Numbered from the stretch's first letter, positions 43,902 through 53,339 are shown. The stretch: DNA of 64,000 nt from Mucilaginibacter sp. cycad4 (GCF_034263275.1 NZ_CP139559.1:6882001-6946000), one strand, 5' to 3'. The notes: generated by a model not told the origin, from the letters alone. Program-made: numbers and translations.

Positions 43902-44747
43902 ATGACCTCGCGCCGCGAATTTTTCGGCACCGCCTTAACAGGTGTAGCCGCTTTAAGTCTTTTACCTGCTGTTAACAGTTTTGCTGCCGAAAATAACCGG
44001 TATAACCGCACTACCAATGCTAAACTTAAATTGAGGTTTGCACTGGCGTCCGATATCCATTATGGCCAGCCGAAAACCGATTTTCCCCTGCATACTGGGA
44101 ATATGATTAAATGGCTTAACGAAGACCATAGCAAAAATCACCTTGATTTTGTGATTGTAAACGGCGACCTGGTACATAATCGCCCGGACCTGCTGCCGGA
44201 GATCAAAACCAAATACCTTGATAAGTTAAATGTTCCCTACCATACCATCCCCGGCAATCATGATTTTGCGGATGCCACCGTTTGGAAGAATGCCTTTGGT
44301 TATGAGGATAAATACACGGTGGAGTTTGGCGATATAGGTTTTGTACTGGCTCATACCGCCGATACAAAAGGCGTTTACACCTGCCCTAATAATGCTTTCC
44401 TCAAAGCGTCATTAGATAAATTTGCCGATAAAAGGATCGTTTTTGTGATACTGCACATCCCGCCTACCAAATGGGTTAAGAATGATGTATTTGTTGATTG
44501 CCCCGAAACCATCCAATTGCTGCATTCGTATCCCAATATAAAAGCTGTTTTTCACGGTCATGATCATCTTTTGGATGGCGTACGCTACACCGATAAACTC
44601 CCGCATTTTTTTGATTCGCATATAGGCGGCGACTGGGGTACCGATTACAAAGGTTACCGCATAGTTGAAGTTGATGAGCAAAATGCCATCTACACCTACC
44701 AGGTAAACGCCAGCCAAAATCCGGTGCTTAATTCAGCTAAGCTGTAA
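43902..44747 (+). CDS. Calcineurin-like metallophosphoesterase, Tat-exported
   Basis: A 281-residue enzyme. The N-terminal TSRREFFGTALTGVAALSLLPAV is a twin-arginine signal. The dimetal phosphoesterase motifs occur in order: ASDIHYG, VNGDLVHNR, PGNHDF, ILHIPP and FHGHDH. Such proteins hydrolyse phosphomonoesters or diesters outside the cytoplasm. The nearby diesterases make phosphate scavenging plausible, but it is 1 kb beyond that operon and separately transcribed. Confidence 0.92.
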   Translation: MTSRREFFGTALTGVAALSLLPAVNSFAAENNRYNRTTNAKLKLRFALASDIHYGQPKTDFPLHTGNMIKWLNEDHSKNHLDFVIVNGDLVHNRPDLLPEIKTKYLDKLNVPYHTIPGNHDFADATVWKNAFGYEDKYTVEFGDIGFVLAHTADTKGVYTCPNNAFLKASLDKFADKRIVFVILHIPPTKWVKNDVFVDCPETIQLLHSYPNIKAVFHGHDHLLDGVRYTDKLPHFFDSHIGGDWGTDYKGYRIVEVDEQNAIYTYQVNASQNPVLNSAKL

Positions 44748-44799
44748 ATAAGATTTCGGAATTTCGATTTCGGAGATAGTTATTTGTTTATGCCTTTTT

Positions 44800-44968
44800 T
44801 GGCGCAAGTGTTGTGCGAATGGTTGCGGGTATGCTCACTTGTGCCGGTCCGAATGCCTGTATAGTCCTAAAAAGGTTTACAGATTAAATGCTAAATCCTG
44901 CTATACGTTTACATAGCGTCGAAGGCACAAGTTAGCCCGGCACAGGCAATCACACAAAACTTGCGCCA
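44800..44968. repeat. 169-bp inverted-repeat element related to the 18.9-kb repeat
   Basis: The arms TGGCGCAAGTGTTGTG (44800-44815) and CACAAAACTTGCGCCA (44953-44968) match at 15/16 positions. Inside are GCTCACTTGTGCC and GGCACAAGTTAGCC. The same modules make up the 120-bp tandem repeat at 18846-19073. No protein is encoded, so it is a possible MITE or REP-like element. Confidence 0.8.
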
Positions 44969-44980
44969 GTTGGGAGATAA

Positions 44981-45952
44981 TTATTTGTAACGCTCCACGG
45001 GAAATTTTAAACCTATCTGCTCCCTCGCTTGATCTATCATAGCTATCATTTGCCGGGATAGTTCATGTGGCAGTACCGGGCTTTCGGTTTTGCCCTGCTT
45101 TATGAGGTCGCAAAAATGAATGATCTCATAATTAAGTCCCCCTGCGGTAAATGGTTTATTCAATTCTACATTGCGACCATCAAGATAGCTGATGGTTGCT
45201 TTTGCAGGGTTCCACCAGTTTTTGTGGATGGTGATATTCCCAAGAGTTCCTACTATCAGCGCATCGCCCTTACCATGCATATCAAAACCGCAATACAACT
45301 GTGCATAACCATTTTGATGAAGCGTTTGAAAAATGGCGAACATGTCGATCCCGGTTTCGCTAAACCTGCCCATGGTTTGGATATCCTGCATGGGGCCAAG
45401 CCAGTCGAGGGCTAAAAAGGCTTCATAAATAGCGATCCCCATCAGGCTGCCGCCAACAAGCTCGAGGTTATAATTCGGGTGATCGGGCGGGCAATCAGCC
45501 ACAGCAGAACCAGCCCTTACATAACCCACCGGGCCAATCGGATCATTGACCAGGTATTCTTTAAGCTTACCATATAGCGGAAAAAAGGGAGGCTTCATGC
45601 CTTCCATGAAAAGCAAGCCCGTTTGTTTGGCAACAGCAAGCACCTCATCCAATTCGGCAAGGTTAACAGTTACCGGCTTTTCGCAGAGTACCTGCTTCCC
45701 GGCTTTAAGAGCAGCAATACTATAGGCTGCATGGCTATCAGGTAGCGTAGCTATATAAACCGCGTCGATATCACTGGCAAGTAATTCTTCAACACTACGG
45801 CAGGCTTTGCCGCCATATTGTGCAACAAAGGCATCAACGGTTTCGGGCCGGCGCGAGTAGGAAGCTACCAGTTCAACATCTGGCACCGCTGTAAATCCCT
45901 GCATAAACCTGTGCGCAATACGCCCGCAGCCAATAATGCCCCATTTTATCAT
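44981..45952 (-). CDS. Gfo/Idh/MocA-family oxidoreductase
   Basis: About 323 residues from ATG 45952 (MIKWGIIGCGRIAHRFM); a longer in-frame start adds 14 residues that do not fit the family. The N-terminal Rossmann domain has GIIGCGRIAHRF and ends with ALKAGKQVLCEKPVTVN, where the EKP lysine is the usual catalytic residue. The C-terminal domain includes GIAIYEAFLALDWLG, where the usual G-hIDxL pattern is only loosely kept. It acts on a sugar, polyol or dihydrodiol with NAD(P); substrate unknown. Confidence 0.9.
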   Translation of the reverse strand: MIKWGIIGCGRIAHRFMQGFTAVPDVELVASYSRRPETVDAFVAQYGGKACRSVEELLASDIDAVYIATLPDSHAAYSIAALKAGKQVLCEKPVTVNLAELDEVLAVAKQTGLLFMEGMKPPFFPLYGKLKEYLVNDPIGPVGYVRAGSAVADCPPDHPNYNLELVGGSLMGIAIYEAFLALDWLGPMQDIQTMGRFSETGIDMFAIFQTLHQNGYAQLYCGFDMHGKGDALIVGTLGNITIHKNWWNPAKATISYLDGRNVELNKPFTAGGLNYEIIHFCDLIKQGKTESPVLPHELSRQMIAMIDQAREQIGLKFPVERYK

Positions 45953-45988
45953 AAATTCTTTTTCTAAAATGTAGAAGTCTGTTATGAT

Positions 45989-46070
45989 CGTCATTGCGAG
46001 GAACGAAGCAATCCCCTATTAGCAGAGCTGCCCTGTATAGTTCGCGATTGCTTCGTGCCTCGCAATGACG
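45989..46070. repeat. CATTGCGAGG inverted repeat, copy 1
   Basis: CGTCATTGCGAGGAACGAAG at the left and CTTCGTGCCTCGCAATGACG at the right form near-perfect inverted arms. A diverged copy lies at 53556-53688. Confidence 0.85.
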
Positions 46071-46176
46071 CCTTTTTTGTTAGGTCTCGAAAATATAGCT
46101 TTAAAAGCAAAAGTCCCGGGTAAATAAATTTTATTACTTACTCAGGACTTCTGACTTAAAACTTAAGACTCTCGAC

Positions 46177-47250
46177 TTATTGATACTGAATATAAATCGG
46201 GTATGGTTTGTATCTTGATAAAACTTCCTCCGGTGTTAACATGTGGTGAGGTGGTTTTTTGATATCGTTTTTGTAAAACAATTTAAAACCTGTAAACTGA
46301 ACCGGCTCCTGGTTAATAAAATAACGGTAGGTGCCGGTTTTCAGGTCAGGTTCGCCCCAACCGTCCATATCCATTACCAATTGGATCTCGGGGTGCAGCT
46401 TGATGTTTTTATAGTTGGTCACCATTTTTTTAGTAAAGCGGTGAACTACCAGGATTTTTGGCGGCAGGCCGTTTTTCTTAACAATATTGGTCAGGTAGTC
46501 TGATACATAGTTGATATCATCAGCATCATAAGTGCCTATCTTTTTGCCCGGATGGGTTCCGTCTTTCATCGAAAACTCAGGATCCATACCAAAATGCACC
46601 TGCGGTAATTCCAGGTATTTTTCAAGCAGTGGTAATTCTGCACGGATGTTACTTAAAGCTACCTGTACATCTAAAAATACGATGGCATGCGCTTTTTTAG
46701 CCAGTACCAACACGCTGTCAATTTGTTTAAATGGCATACGGTAACGGAATTTGCCGTCTTTACCGCCGTCGCCCTGGGCTACAACCGCAATATAATGCAA
46801 TGCAGGTTGAACCGGGGTTTTAGGATCGGCCTTTTCCCAGTGTTTTACCTCGCCCTTAAGTTTAGCAAGCATTTCATTGGGAGGTAACTCACCTAAAATG
46901 CCCATTCTTTTCGAGTAAAGGTTGCCGTAAAAAGCAACTACACGTTTAAATGGTAAAATGGCACCGCCTATTGGGTACGGGGTATTTTTAACAGGCCACC
47001 TGCCGGTAGTATCGCCATGCGCGTTGAATTTCATCAACGAGTCGTACAGCTTTTTATCAATAGGAGGATAGTCGGATTTTTTAACGCTTAAGGTATCTGC
47101 TGTTTCAGCCTCGGCCGAATCACCTTTAACTGCAGCGGCGGTCTTTTTACCGTCGGTTTTGGCATTATTGCCATTTTGGGAGCAGCTGTTTAAAAGCAAA
47201 GCTGCCGATGCCACAAATGTAGCGGATAGTACAAGCGTTTTTAATTTCAT
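46177..47250 (-). CDS. Lipoprotein of unknown function
   Basis: About 357 residues from ATG 47250 (MKLKTLVLSATFVASAALLLNSCSQ; lipobox cysteine near residue 23). A low-complexity A/K/D-rich linker (to about residue 60) leads to a globular part. Alternating hydrophobic strands and acidic loops (HYIAVVAQGDGGKDG, AIVFLDVQVALSNIRAELPLLEKYL, KILVVHRFTKKMV, IQLVMDMDGWGEPDLKTGTYRYF) suggest a TIM-barrel-like fold. No family is assigned. It is divergent from nothing and probably monocistronic. The lipobox and uniform coding character make it a real gene. Confidence 0.78.
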   Translation of the reverse strand: MKLKTLVLSATFVASAALLLNSCSQNGNNAKTDGKKTAAAVKGDSAEAETADTLSVKKSDYPPIDKKLYDSLMKFNAHGDTTGRWPVKNTPYPIGGAILPFKRVVAFYGNLYSKRMGILGELPPNEMLAKLKGEVKHWEKADPKTPVQPALHYIAVVAQGDGGKDGKFRYRMPFKQIDSVLVLAKKAHAIVFLDVQVALSNIRAELPLLEKYLELPQVHFGMDPEFSMKDGTHPGKKIGTYDADDINYVSDYLTNIVKKNGLPPKILVVHRFTKKMVTNYKNIKLHPEIQLVMDMDGWGEPDLKTGTYRYFINQEPVQFTGFKLFYKNDIKKPPHHMLTPEEVLSRYKPYPIYIQYQ

Positions 47251-47369
47251 TGTTTTAACGTTCAATATAATGCAGGTGTATGTAAGGCGTGTTTAATTAA
47301 TTTAATTTCCAGCCACTTATAAGCAGCAATTGTGTCGGTTCGGTCGCCGCCAAAGATAGATATTGGAAA

Positions 47370-48260
47370 TTAATTACTTTTAATTTTATGAAACTTTCCA
47401 AAAACGCCCAGCGGTAATTTTGGCCCGGCTGTGGCCTGCAGGTAAAGCTCGCCTATTTCGAGGTTTTGCACCTGCGGGAACGAACTTTTGATGAGGTTTT
47501 CAACTATTACGGAGGAGAAGCCAAGTGAGTAAGTATTCAGGATGAGGAAGTGCTCTTCAGGGTCGAGCAATTGGGTTACATCACGCATCATTTCGGTGAT
47601 ATTATCTTCCAGTTTCCATTTTTCGCCGTTAGGGCCGTTGCCGTAAGCAGGTGGATCAAGGATGATACCATTATATTTTTTGCCGCGTTTCAGCTCGCGC
47701 TTTACAAATTTTAAAGCGTCTTCAACAACCCAGCGTATATTGTTTAAACCCGAGATCTCCTGGTTTTCATTGGCCCAGGTTACTACCTGTTTTATCGAAT
47801 CAACATGGGTGGTATCGGCACCTGCTGCCCGCGCAATCAGCGAAGCGCCGCCGGTATAGGCAAACAGGTTAAGTACTTTGGGTTCGGGTGTTTTAAAGCG
47901 TTTTACATTTTGGCTGATATAGTCCCAGTTTACAGCCTGCTCCGGGAAGATGCCCACATGTTTAAATGAAGTAAGTCCCAGCCTGAACTTAATGGCTGCT
48001 TCCTTGTTTTTATATTCGATATGCCAGCGATCGGGTGTTTTAGGGTCTTTTTTTAACCACTCGCCTGACGTGGCCGAACGGCCTTTAAATTTAATATGAT
48101 GTAAGCGCTGCCACTCAGAAGCGGGCAGGGTTTTGTTCCAAACCGCCTGTGGTTCGGGGCGGATGAGTATGGTGTTCCCAAAGCGTTCCAGCTTTTCAAA
48201 ATCGCCGCAATCAATCAGCTCGTAATCTTTCCAGTGCGTTGGGGTAAGTAGTTGGATCAT
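47370..48260 (-). CDS. RlmI-like class I SAM-dependent RNA methyltransferase
   Basis: A 296-residue methyltransferase. The SAM-binding motif I is VLNLFAYTGGASLIAARAAGA-like at about residues 130-150, with the acidic motif THVDSIKQVVTWANEN after it. The family motif GIILDPPAYGNGPNGEKWKLED (about 200-220) marks the 23S rRNA (cytosine-C5) RlmI/RlmK-L type. An N-terminal domain precedes it, but no clear PUA domain is visible. The substrate is probably RNA; the exact target is not determinable. Confidence 0.87.
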   Translation of the reverse strand: MIQLLTPTHWKDYELIDCGDFEKLERFGNTILIRPEPQAVWNKTLPASEWQRLHHIKFKGRSATSGEWLKKDPKTPDRWHIEYKNKEAAIKFRLGLTSFKHVGIFPEQAVNWDYISQNVKRFKTPEPKVLNLFAYTGGASLIARAAGADTTHVDSIKQVVTWANENQEISGLNNIRWVVEDALKFVKRELKRGKKYNGIILDPPAYGNGPNGEKWKLEDNITEMMRDVTQLLDPEEHFLILNTYSLGFSSVIVENLIKSSFPQVQNLEIGELYLQATAGPKLPLGVFGKFHKIKSN

Positions 48261-48395
48261 TTTTTTGAAGTCCGAAAGTCCGTAAGTGGGATGTCCGAAA
48301 GATAGAGAAGTCTATTGCCGGAAATCTTGCGTTAATTAATTGCGCAAATCTAAGATATTTCTTTCGGACTTTCGGGCCTCCGACTTTCCGACTCG
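48261..48395. repeat. Intergenic inverted repeat CCGAAAGTCCG / CGGACTTTCGG
   Basis: Arms at about 48271-48281 and 48364-48374, with further TCCGAAAG and CGACTTTCC motifs. It separates the methyltransferase and ABC transporter genes, which are both on the minus strand. Confidence 0.6.
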
Positions 48396-49148
48396 CTATA
48401 GCGTTGCCTTCGCCGCCCGCATAAACGGACTGGCAAATACAAAGTCGTTAAGTTCTTTGTTGTCGGTTTTGGCTATCTCCTTGTTTGATCCTTCCCACCA
48501 TTTTTTGCCCTGGTACAGGAAAATGATATTATCGCCTATGCCCATTACCGAGTTCATATCATGGGTAACTACTACGGTAGTGATACTGTATTCCTGTGTA
48601 AGTTCAGAGATTAGTTCATCTATCAGGATAGATGTTAGCGGGTCGAGTCCTGAGTTGGGTTCATCGACAAATAAATATTTGGGCTGCATGGAAATGGCAC
48701 GGGCAATACCCACCCGCTTTTTCATACCGCCCGATAATTCGGAAGGGTATAATTTATTTTTACCGGCAAGGTTAACCCTTTCCAGGCAAAAGTTGGCACG
48801 GTCGAGTTTTTCGGCTTTTGATTGGTTGGTGAACAGGTTAAGCGGAAACATGATATTTTGCTCAACGGTCATGGAATCAAAAAGGGCCGAGTTTTGAAAA
48901 AGCATCCCTATTTGGGTACGGATAGGCACGCGTTGTTCAAAGTTCATGTTGGTAAAGTTTTCGCCGTCGAAAATCACATTACCTTTTGTAGGTTCATGCA
49001 GGCCTACAATACATTTCAGCAAAGTGGTTTTTCCTGATCCGGACCCGCCGATGATCAGGTTGTTTTTTCCGGCCTGGAAAGTTGCAGTAATCCCTTTCAA
49101 AACTTCGTTTTCGCCGAAGGTTTTATATACGTCTTGTATTTCGATCAT
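48396..49148 (-). CDS. ABC transporter ATPase, MlaF-like
   Basis: A 250-residue ATPase. Walker A GGSGSGKTTLLKC is at about residues 33-45. The signature LSGGMKKRVGIARAI is near 140-155, and Walker B KYLFVDEPNSGLDP follows. The N-terminal IEIQDVYKTFGENEVLKGI and the SGGMKKRV variant are typical of the MlaF/Ttg2A group, which drives phospholipid transport between the membranes. Its ATG overlaps the permease stop by 4 bp, so translation is coupled. MlaD and other Mla parts are not in the window. Confidence 0.9.
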   Translation of the reverse strand: MIEIQDVYKTFGENEVLKGITATFQAGKNNLIIGGSGSGKTTLLKCIVGLHEPTKGNVIFDGENFTNMNFEQRVPIRTQIGMLFQNSALFDSMTVEQNIMFPLNLFTNQSKAEKLDRANFCLERVNLAGKNKLYPSELSGGMKKRVGIARAISMQPKYLFVDEPNSGLDPLTSILIDELISELTQEYSITTVVVTHDMNSVMGIGDNIIFLYQGKKWWEGSNKEIAKTDNKELNDFVFASPFMRAAKATL

Positions 49149-49876
49149 AGTAACAGGCGTGAAATGATAAGGTCACAAAACAGGATCATGATACAGCTCC
49201 AAACAACTCCACGCGTTGCCGATTGCCCAACTTCAAGCGAGCCGCCGTTAACATAAAAGCCCTGGTACGAACAGATGGATGTAATAACGAACCCGAAAAA
49301 TATAGCTTTAACAGCACATACGGTAACAATAACCGGGTTAAAGCCATCTGTTAAACCGGAAATATAATCGGTTGTTGATACATCATTTGATGCAAGACAG
49401 GCTATATAGCCGCCGGTTAAACCCAGGCCAACAGATACGATGACCAATAAGGGGATCATGGTTATGCCGGCAATAACTTTAGGGGAGATCAGGTAGCCCG
49501 GGGCATTTACGCCCATAATTTCAAGGGCATCTATCTGTTCGGTAACCCGCATGGTACCAATTTGCGATGCCATACTTGAACCCACACGACCGGCCAAAAC
49601 CAGTGCCGAAATGGTTGGGCTAAACTCCAATATGGTTGAATCGCGGGTGATGCCTCCTACTATTGATTTTGGAATAAAATCGCTGATAAGCTGGAATGCT
49701 GTCTGAATAGTAGCTACCGCGCCGATGAACAACGATATAATGGCAATAATACCCAGCGAGCCAATACCCACCGAAACCATTTCACGCATGATCTCGCTCC
49801 AGTACACACTGAATTTTTCGGGCTTTCTGAAACTTAAACGCAGTAAGAGTATATATTTTCCTAAGCTATGAAACAT
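49145..49876 (-). CDS. ABC transporter permease, MlaE-like
   Basis: A 243-residue inner-membrane permease with five or six helices. The motif RVGSSMASQIGTMRVTEQIDALEIMGVNAPGYLISPKV is the MlaE signature. It precedes and overlaps the MlaF-like ATPase gene. The pair should move phospholipids or related lipids in outer-membrane asymmetry maintenance, with a substrate-binding MCE protein encoded elsewhere. Confidence 0.9.
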   Translation of the reverse strand: MFHSLGKYILLLRLSFRKPEKFSVYWSEIMREMVSVGIGSLGIIAIISLFIGAVATIQTAFQLISDFIPKSIVGGITRDSTILEFSPTISALVLAGRVGSSMASQIGTMRVTEQIDALEIMGVNAPGYLISPKVIAGITMIPLLVIVSVGLGLTGGYIACLASNDVSTTDYISGLTDGFNPVIVTVCAVKAIFFGFVITSICSYQGFYVNGGSLEVGQSATRGVVWSCIMILFCDLIISRLLL

Positions 49877-50043
49877 CTATATGTATAAAAATCGGTTAAA
49901 AATACGCTTTTTACCTTTAAGCCTAAATGGTCAGGTGTTAAAACAAGTCATTTTAAATTCAATTTTATAAGCGTATCAATTATTATGCTTACGTAAATTG
50001 CGGGCATAAAGCTTCACTAACAATAAAAATTAATTTTAACAAT

Positions 50044-50748
50044 ATGAAAAACGTACTCATTACCGGTTCAACTAAAGGCATGGGCCGCTCAATTGCAATT
50101 GCTTTTGCTAATGAAGGATTAAACGTGGCAATTTGTTCGCGGAATGAGCAAGAATTATTGAATTTTAAAGATGAACTGGAACAAATTGACCCCGGGGTAA
50201 AAGTTTTTGCGATGAAAGCTGATGGCAGCAAAAAAGCTGAGTTGCTGAAATTTGCAGCTGCTGCCGAAGCCGAGCTTGGTTTTATTGATGTTGTGGTTAA
50301 TAATCTGGGCACGTTTATACCTTCAAGCATACTGGATGATACCGAAGATACCTTTCAGATCCAGATGAATACTAACCTGATGCCGGCCTATGAGCTGTAC
50401 CGTTATTTTGGTAAAGCCATGGCAAATGCACGTAAAGGGCACTTCTTTAATATATGTTCGGTAGCGTCGTTAAATCCTATTCCACAAGCCGGTAGTTACA
50501 GTGTAACAAAGTACGCGCTATTAGGTCTAACAAAAGTAATGAGGCTCGAGATGCAGGAGCATGGTGTAAAAGTTACCGCCGTAATACCGGGATCGACGTT
50601 GACGGATTCATGGAAAGACGCGGTTGTTGACAAAAATACCATGGTGCTGCCCGAAGATATAGCATCGGCAATCATCAATATTTACAGGATGAGCACCGGC
50701 GCAAATGTCGACGAAATCATCATCAAACCTGCGCCGGGCCAGTTATGA
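50044..50748 (+). CDS. Short-chain dehydrogenase/reductase
   Basis: A 234-residue SDR. The cofactor motif TGSTKGMGRSIA is at residues 7-18, NNLG at about 85-88, and the catalytic YSVTKYA motif (Tyr-x3-Lys) at about 155-160. KAGD-type substrate clues are lacking, so the substrate is unknown. It has the usual classical SDR length and is the first of a short plus-strand run with the PspC gene 34 bp downstream. Confidence 0.92.
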   Translation: MKNVLITGSTKGMGRSIAIAFANEGLNVAICSRNEQELLNFKDELEQIDPGVKVFAMKADGSKKAELLKFAAAAEAELGFIDVVVNNLGTFIPSSILDDTEDTFQIQMNTNLMPAYELYRYFGKAMANARKGHFFNICSVASLNPIPQAGSYSVTKYALLGLTKVMRLEMQEHGVKVTAVIPGSTLTDSWKDAVVDKNTMVLPEDIASAIINIYRMSTGANVDEIIIKPAPGQL

Positions 50749-50781
50749 TAAATCAACTTTAAACATAAACGAACATAAATT

Positions 50782-51381
50782 ATGGAAAAGAAACTTCATC
50801 GTGACGAGCACCGAAAGGTAATAGGCGGTGTTTGCGCGGGCCTTGCCGAGCATTTCGGCACGGATGTAGCAGTTATCAGGGCTATATTTTTAGTAACCCT
50901 TATTTTAAAAGGCTTTAGCTTACCTATATATATAGTACTGTGGATAGTACTGCCCAAAAAAGGCTTTGACTTTACCCCCGGTGTTGATTACAGGGTACCT
51001 CCTCAGGATAATCCTTTTACAGATGCATCGCAATCAGGGCCATTTTACGACCCCAAGTTTAGTAACCGGCCTTTTAATCCTCCGCCCTTTGTAAATCCCC
51101 CTAAAAAGCAAGCTTCAACAGTTGGGCTAATATTTGGCGTGGCGATGATTTTTTTGGGTTCGATATTCCTGCTCAACGAGCTTAACCTGATGCCCGACTG
51201 GGATTTTGAAAACCTTTGGCCGGTAATGCTGGTGGGTGCAGGTATAGCGCTGATCATTTCAGGGGTTAAGAAACAACCATGGGAAAAACAAAGCTGGCAT
51301 GCCAACGAGGTAACCGATACCTCCGAAACAGGGCCTGCTAAAGACGAAACAGAAACTAAAGATACACCTCCAACTATATAA
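50782..51381 (+). CDS. PspC-domain membrane protein
   Basis: A 199-residue protein. The N-terminal PspC domain (KLHRDEHRKVIGGVCAGLAEHFGTDVAVIRAIFLVTLIL) ends in a membrane helix. A proline-rich linker (about 70-112) follows, then two further helices (GLIFGVAMIFLGSIFLLNELNLMPDW; LWPVMLVGAGIALIISG) like the LiaI/DUF5668 unit. PspC proteins sense or counter envelope stress. It ends 4 bp before the LiaF-like gene and is co-transcribed with it. Confidence 0.9.
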   Translation: MEKKLHRDEHRKVIGGVCAGLAEHFGTDVAVIRAIFLVTLILKGFSLPIYIVLWIVLPKKGFDFTPGVDYRVPPQDNPFTDASQSGPFYDPKFSNRPFNPPPFVNPPKKQASTVGLIFGVAMIFLGSIFLLNELNLMPDWDFENLWPVMLVGAGIALIISGVKKQPWEKQSWHANEVTDTSETGPAKDETETKDTPPTI

Positions 51382-51385
51382 TATT

Positions 51386-52372
51386 ATGAAAAGCGATAAA
51401 CTTGTTCCGGGCGCGATCCTGGTGTTGTTGGGAGTGGTATTCCTGCTGGATAACTTTCACGTAATAAATTTCGACTGGATGAACCTCCTGTACCTGTGGC
51501 CTATATTTTTAATAATGGGCGGTATCAGCCTGGTGTTTGCAGGCAACCGGTCGCCATTGGCTACTATCCTGAAGCTGGCGGTTGTAGTAGGCTGCTTTGC
51601 ATTGCTGGTATTTGGCAACTTTGGTAAGCGCTATCATTTTTGGCCAAATGCATGGACCTTCCATAGCGATGATTATAACAATGACAATGATGACGACGAC
51701 AGTGATACCACCAACACCGATCAGGGTGTTGTTAAAATAGGCGGCGATAAAACTTTTAAACAGGAGTATACTGCCGATATTAAACATGCCCGTCTTAACA
51801 TCAGCGGCGGCGGTACCATTTACAACTTAAGTGATAGTACCACTGATTTGTTTAACGCCCAAACGCAGGAACTTTACGGTAAGTATACCTTTAACCACAG
51901 TAAGGACGATTCGGTATATGTGCTTAACCTTAATTTGAAAAATAATAAAGGCTTTCATTTTGACTCCGACGACCGCAAAAACAATAAGGCCGACATTAAA
52001 TTAAACACCAATCCGGTATGGGATATTGACGTAACTACAGGTGCAACAGATTTAAATTTTGACCTTTCAAAATTCAAAATAAAAAGCCTATCTTTAAAGG
52101 GCGGTGCAGCATCGTTTGATGTGAAGCTTGGAGCCCCTCTTACCAACACAAATATAGAGGTTTCAACCGGTGCGTCTGAAGTTACTATAAGGGTACCCAA
52201 AGGCGCTGCATGCCGTATCACATCCAATACAGGCCTCTCATCAAACGAGTTTGAGGGCTTTAGTAAAAAGAGTGATAATGACTACGAAACCGATGGCTTT
52301 GATGCCGCAAAAAACAGGATCCTGATCCATATGAGTGGCGGTATCTCTGATTTTAAAGTTAACCGATATTAA
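51386..52372 (+). CDS. LiaF-like/DUF5668 envelope-stress membrane protein
   Basis: A 328-residue protein. Three N-terminal helices (about 8-95) contain LVPGAILVLLGVVFLLDNFHVI and LYLWPIFLIMGGISLVFAG (LiaI/LiaF-TM type). A very acidic linker of N/D residues follows (about 103-120). The C-terminal part is a beta-helix-like adhesin/LiaF domain (DIDVTTGATDLNFDLSKFKIKSLSLKGGAASFDVKLG). The gene partners the PspC gene. The expected role is membrane-stress regulation or buffering. Confidence 0.88.
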   Translation: MKSDKLVPGAILVLLGVVFLLDNFHVINFDWMNLLYLWPIFLIMGGISLVFAGNRSPLATILKLAVVVGCFALLVFGNFGKRYHFWPNAWTFHSDDYNNDNDDDDSDTTNTDQGVVKIGGDKTFKQEYTADIKHARLNISGGGTIYNLSDSTTDLFNAQTQELYGKYTFNHSKDDSVYVLNLNLKNNKGFHFDSDDRKNNKADIKLNTNPVWDIDVTTGATDLNFDLSKFKIKSLSLKGGAASFDVKLGAPLTNTNIEVSTGASEVTIRVPKGAACRITSNTGLSSNEFEGFSKKSDNDYETDGFDAAKNRILIHMSGGISDFKVNRY

Positions 52373-52429
52373 CCTAAATCCTGAGTAAAACGATACCGGG
52401 ACATAATACAACAATAATGACTTGCCATC

Positions 52430-52460
52430 CGCTCCATCAATTTGATGGAGCGTTTTTTTT
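52430..52460 (+). terminator. Rho-independent terminator after the PspC/LiaF operon
   Basis: An 11-bp stem, CGCTCCATCAA with TTGATGGAGCG (52430-52440 and 52442-52452), followed by eight T. In practice the innermost pairs form the loop. Confidence 0.93.
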
Positions 52461-52582
52461 GCACCATATTGTAGTGCTGGTTCAGGGTTTTGTCATTTAA
52501 GATAAGGGAGGGGGTAAAAAGTGTTAAATTGAAAACCTTTGGTACAAAAAATAAGTTTAATTTACAGCACAAATAATCTACT

Positions 52583-53266
52583 ATGAAATACCAATACCTT
52601 ATATTATCTGCATTGCTATTTTTAGCCTGTACCGTAAATGCTCAAACTGTGGTAAAAGGCACTGTTTTTGAGTTGGGCAAAAACAATAAAATGGGGAATG
52701 TTTTTGTGCGTGATAACCAGAACAGGCAGATGACCATTACCGATAGCAAAGGTAATTTCAGTATCCGTACCGAAACAGGGCACACGCTTATTTTCAGTTC
52801 TCCGGGGTATGTATCAGATACGTTATATGTTACCGATTTTACCAACAAAAAAATAGAGTTAGTTGCTCAAACCATAGCTTTAAGGCAGGTTAATATCAGC
52901 GCCAAACGTGAAACCTTTGATGCTCATAAAGAATATCCCGAGGTATACACCCGGAGCAAGGTTTATCCCTTGTCGCCGACTTCGTGGTTTAGTAAGGAGG
53001 CAAAAGATGCCCGCCGCCTGAAAAAATACTTTAAACATGAGGAAGAAGAACGCCACGTTGACGAGGTATTTACCATGAACTACGTACAAAGCATTATCCC
53101 GCTACGCGGCCAGGAGCTTGAAAATTTCATGACGCTTTACAGGCCTTCATACGCGTTTATCAAAAGTAACAATGGCCCGTCGCTGGCGGTTTATATCAAT
53201 GATTCGTACAAAAAGTACCTGGCACTGCCTGCTGATAAACGTACGCTGCCTGATTTGAAGGAGTAG
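52583..53266 (+). CDS. Exported carboxypeptidase-regulatory-like protein
   Basis: A 227-residue protein with a signal peptide ending LACTVNAQ. Residues about 20-105 form a carboxypeptidase-D regulatory-like beta-sandwich (KGTVFELGKNNKMGNVFVRDN, then SPGYVSDTLYV), the module found at the N-terminus of SusC proteins. The C-terminal half is helical and basic or acidic (EAKDARRLKKYFKHEEEERHVDEVF) with no recognised fold. Role unknown. It is a monocistronic unit behind a strong terminator. Confidence 0.82.
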   Translation: MKYQYLILSALLFLACTVNAQTVVKGTVFELGKNNKMGNVFVRDNQNRQMTITDSKGNFSIRTETGHTLIFSSPGYVSDTLYVTDFTNKKIELVAQTIALRQVNISAKRETFDAHKEYPEVYTRSKVYPLSPTSWFSKEAKDARRLKKYFKHEEEERHVDEVFTMNYVQSIIPLRGQELENFMTLYRPSYAFIKSNNGPSLAVYINDSYKKYLALPADKRTLPDLKE

Positions 53267-53339
53267 TTTTTGATGATAGGGGTGTTTTAAAAGCCTGATA
53301 TAATTAATTATATATTAAACATCACTGAGAGTAACCACC

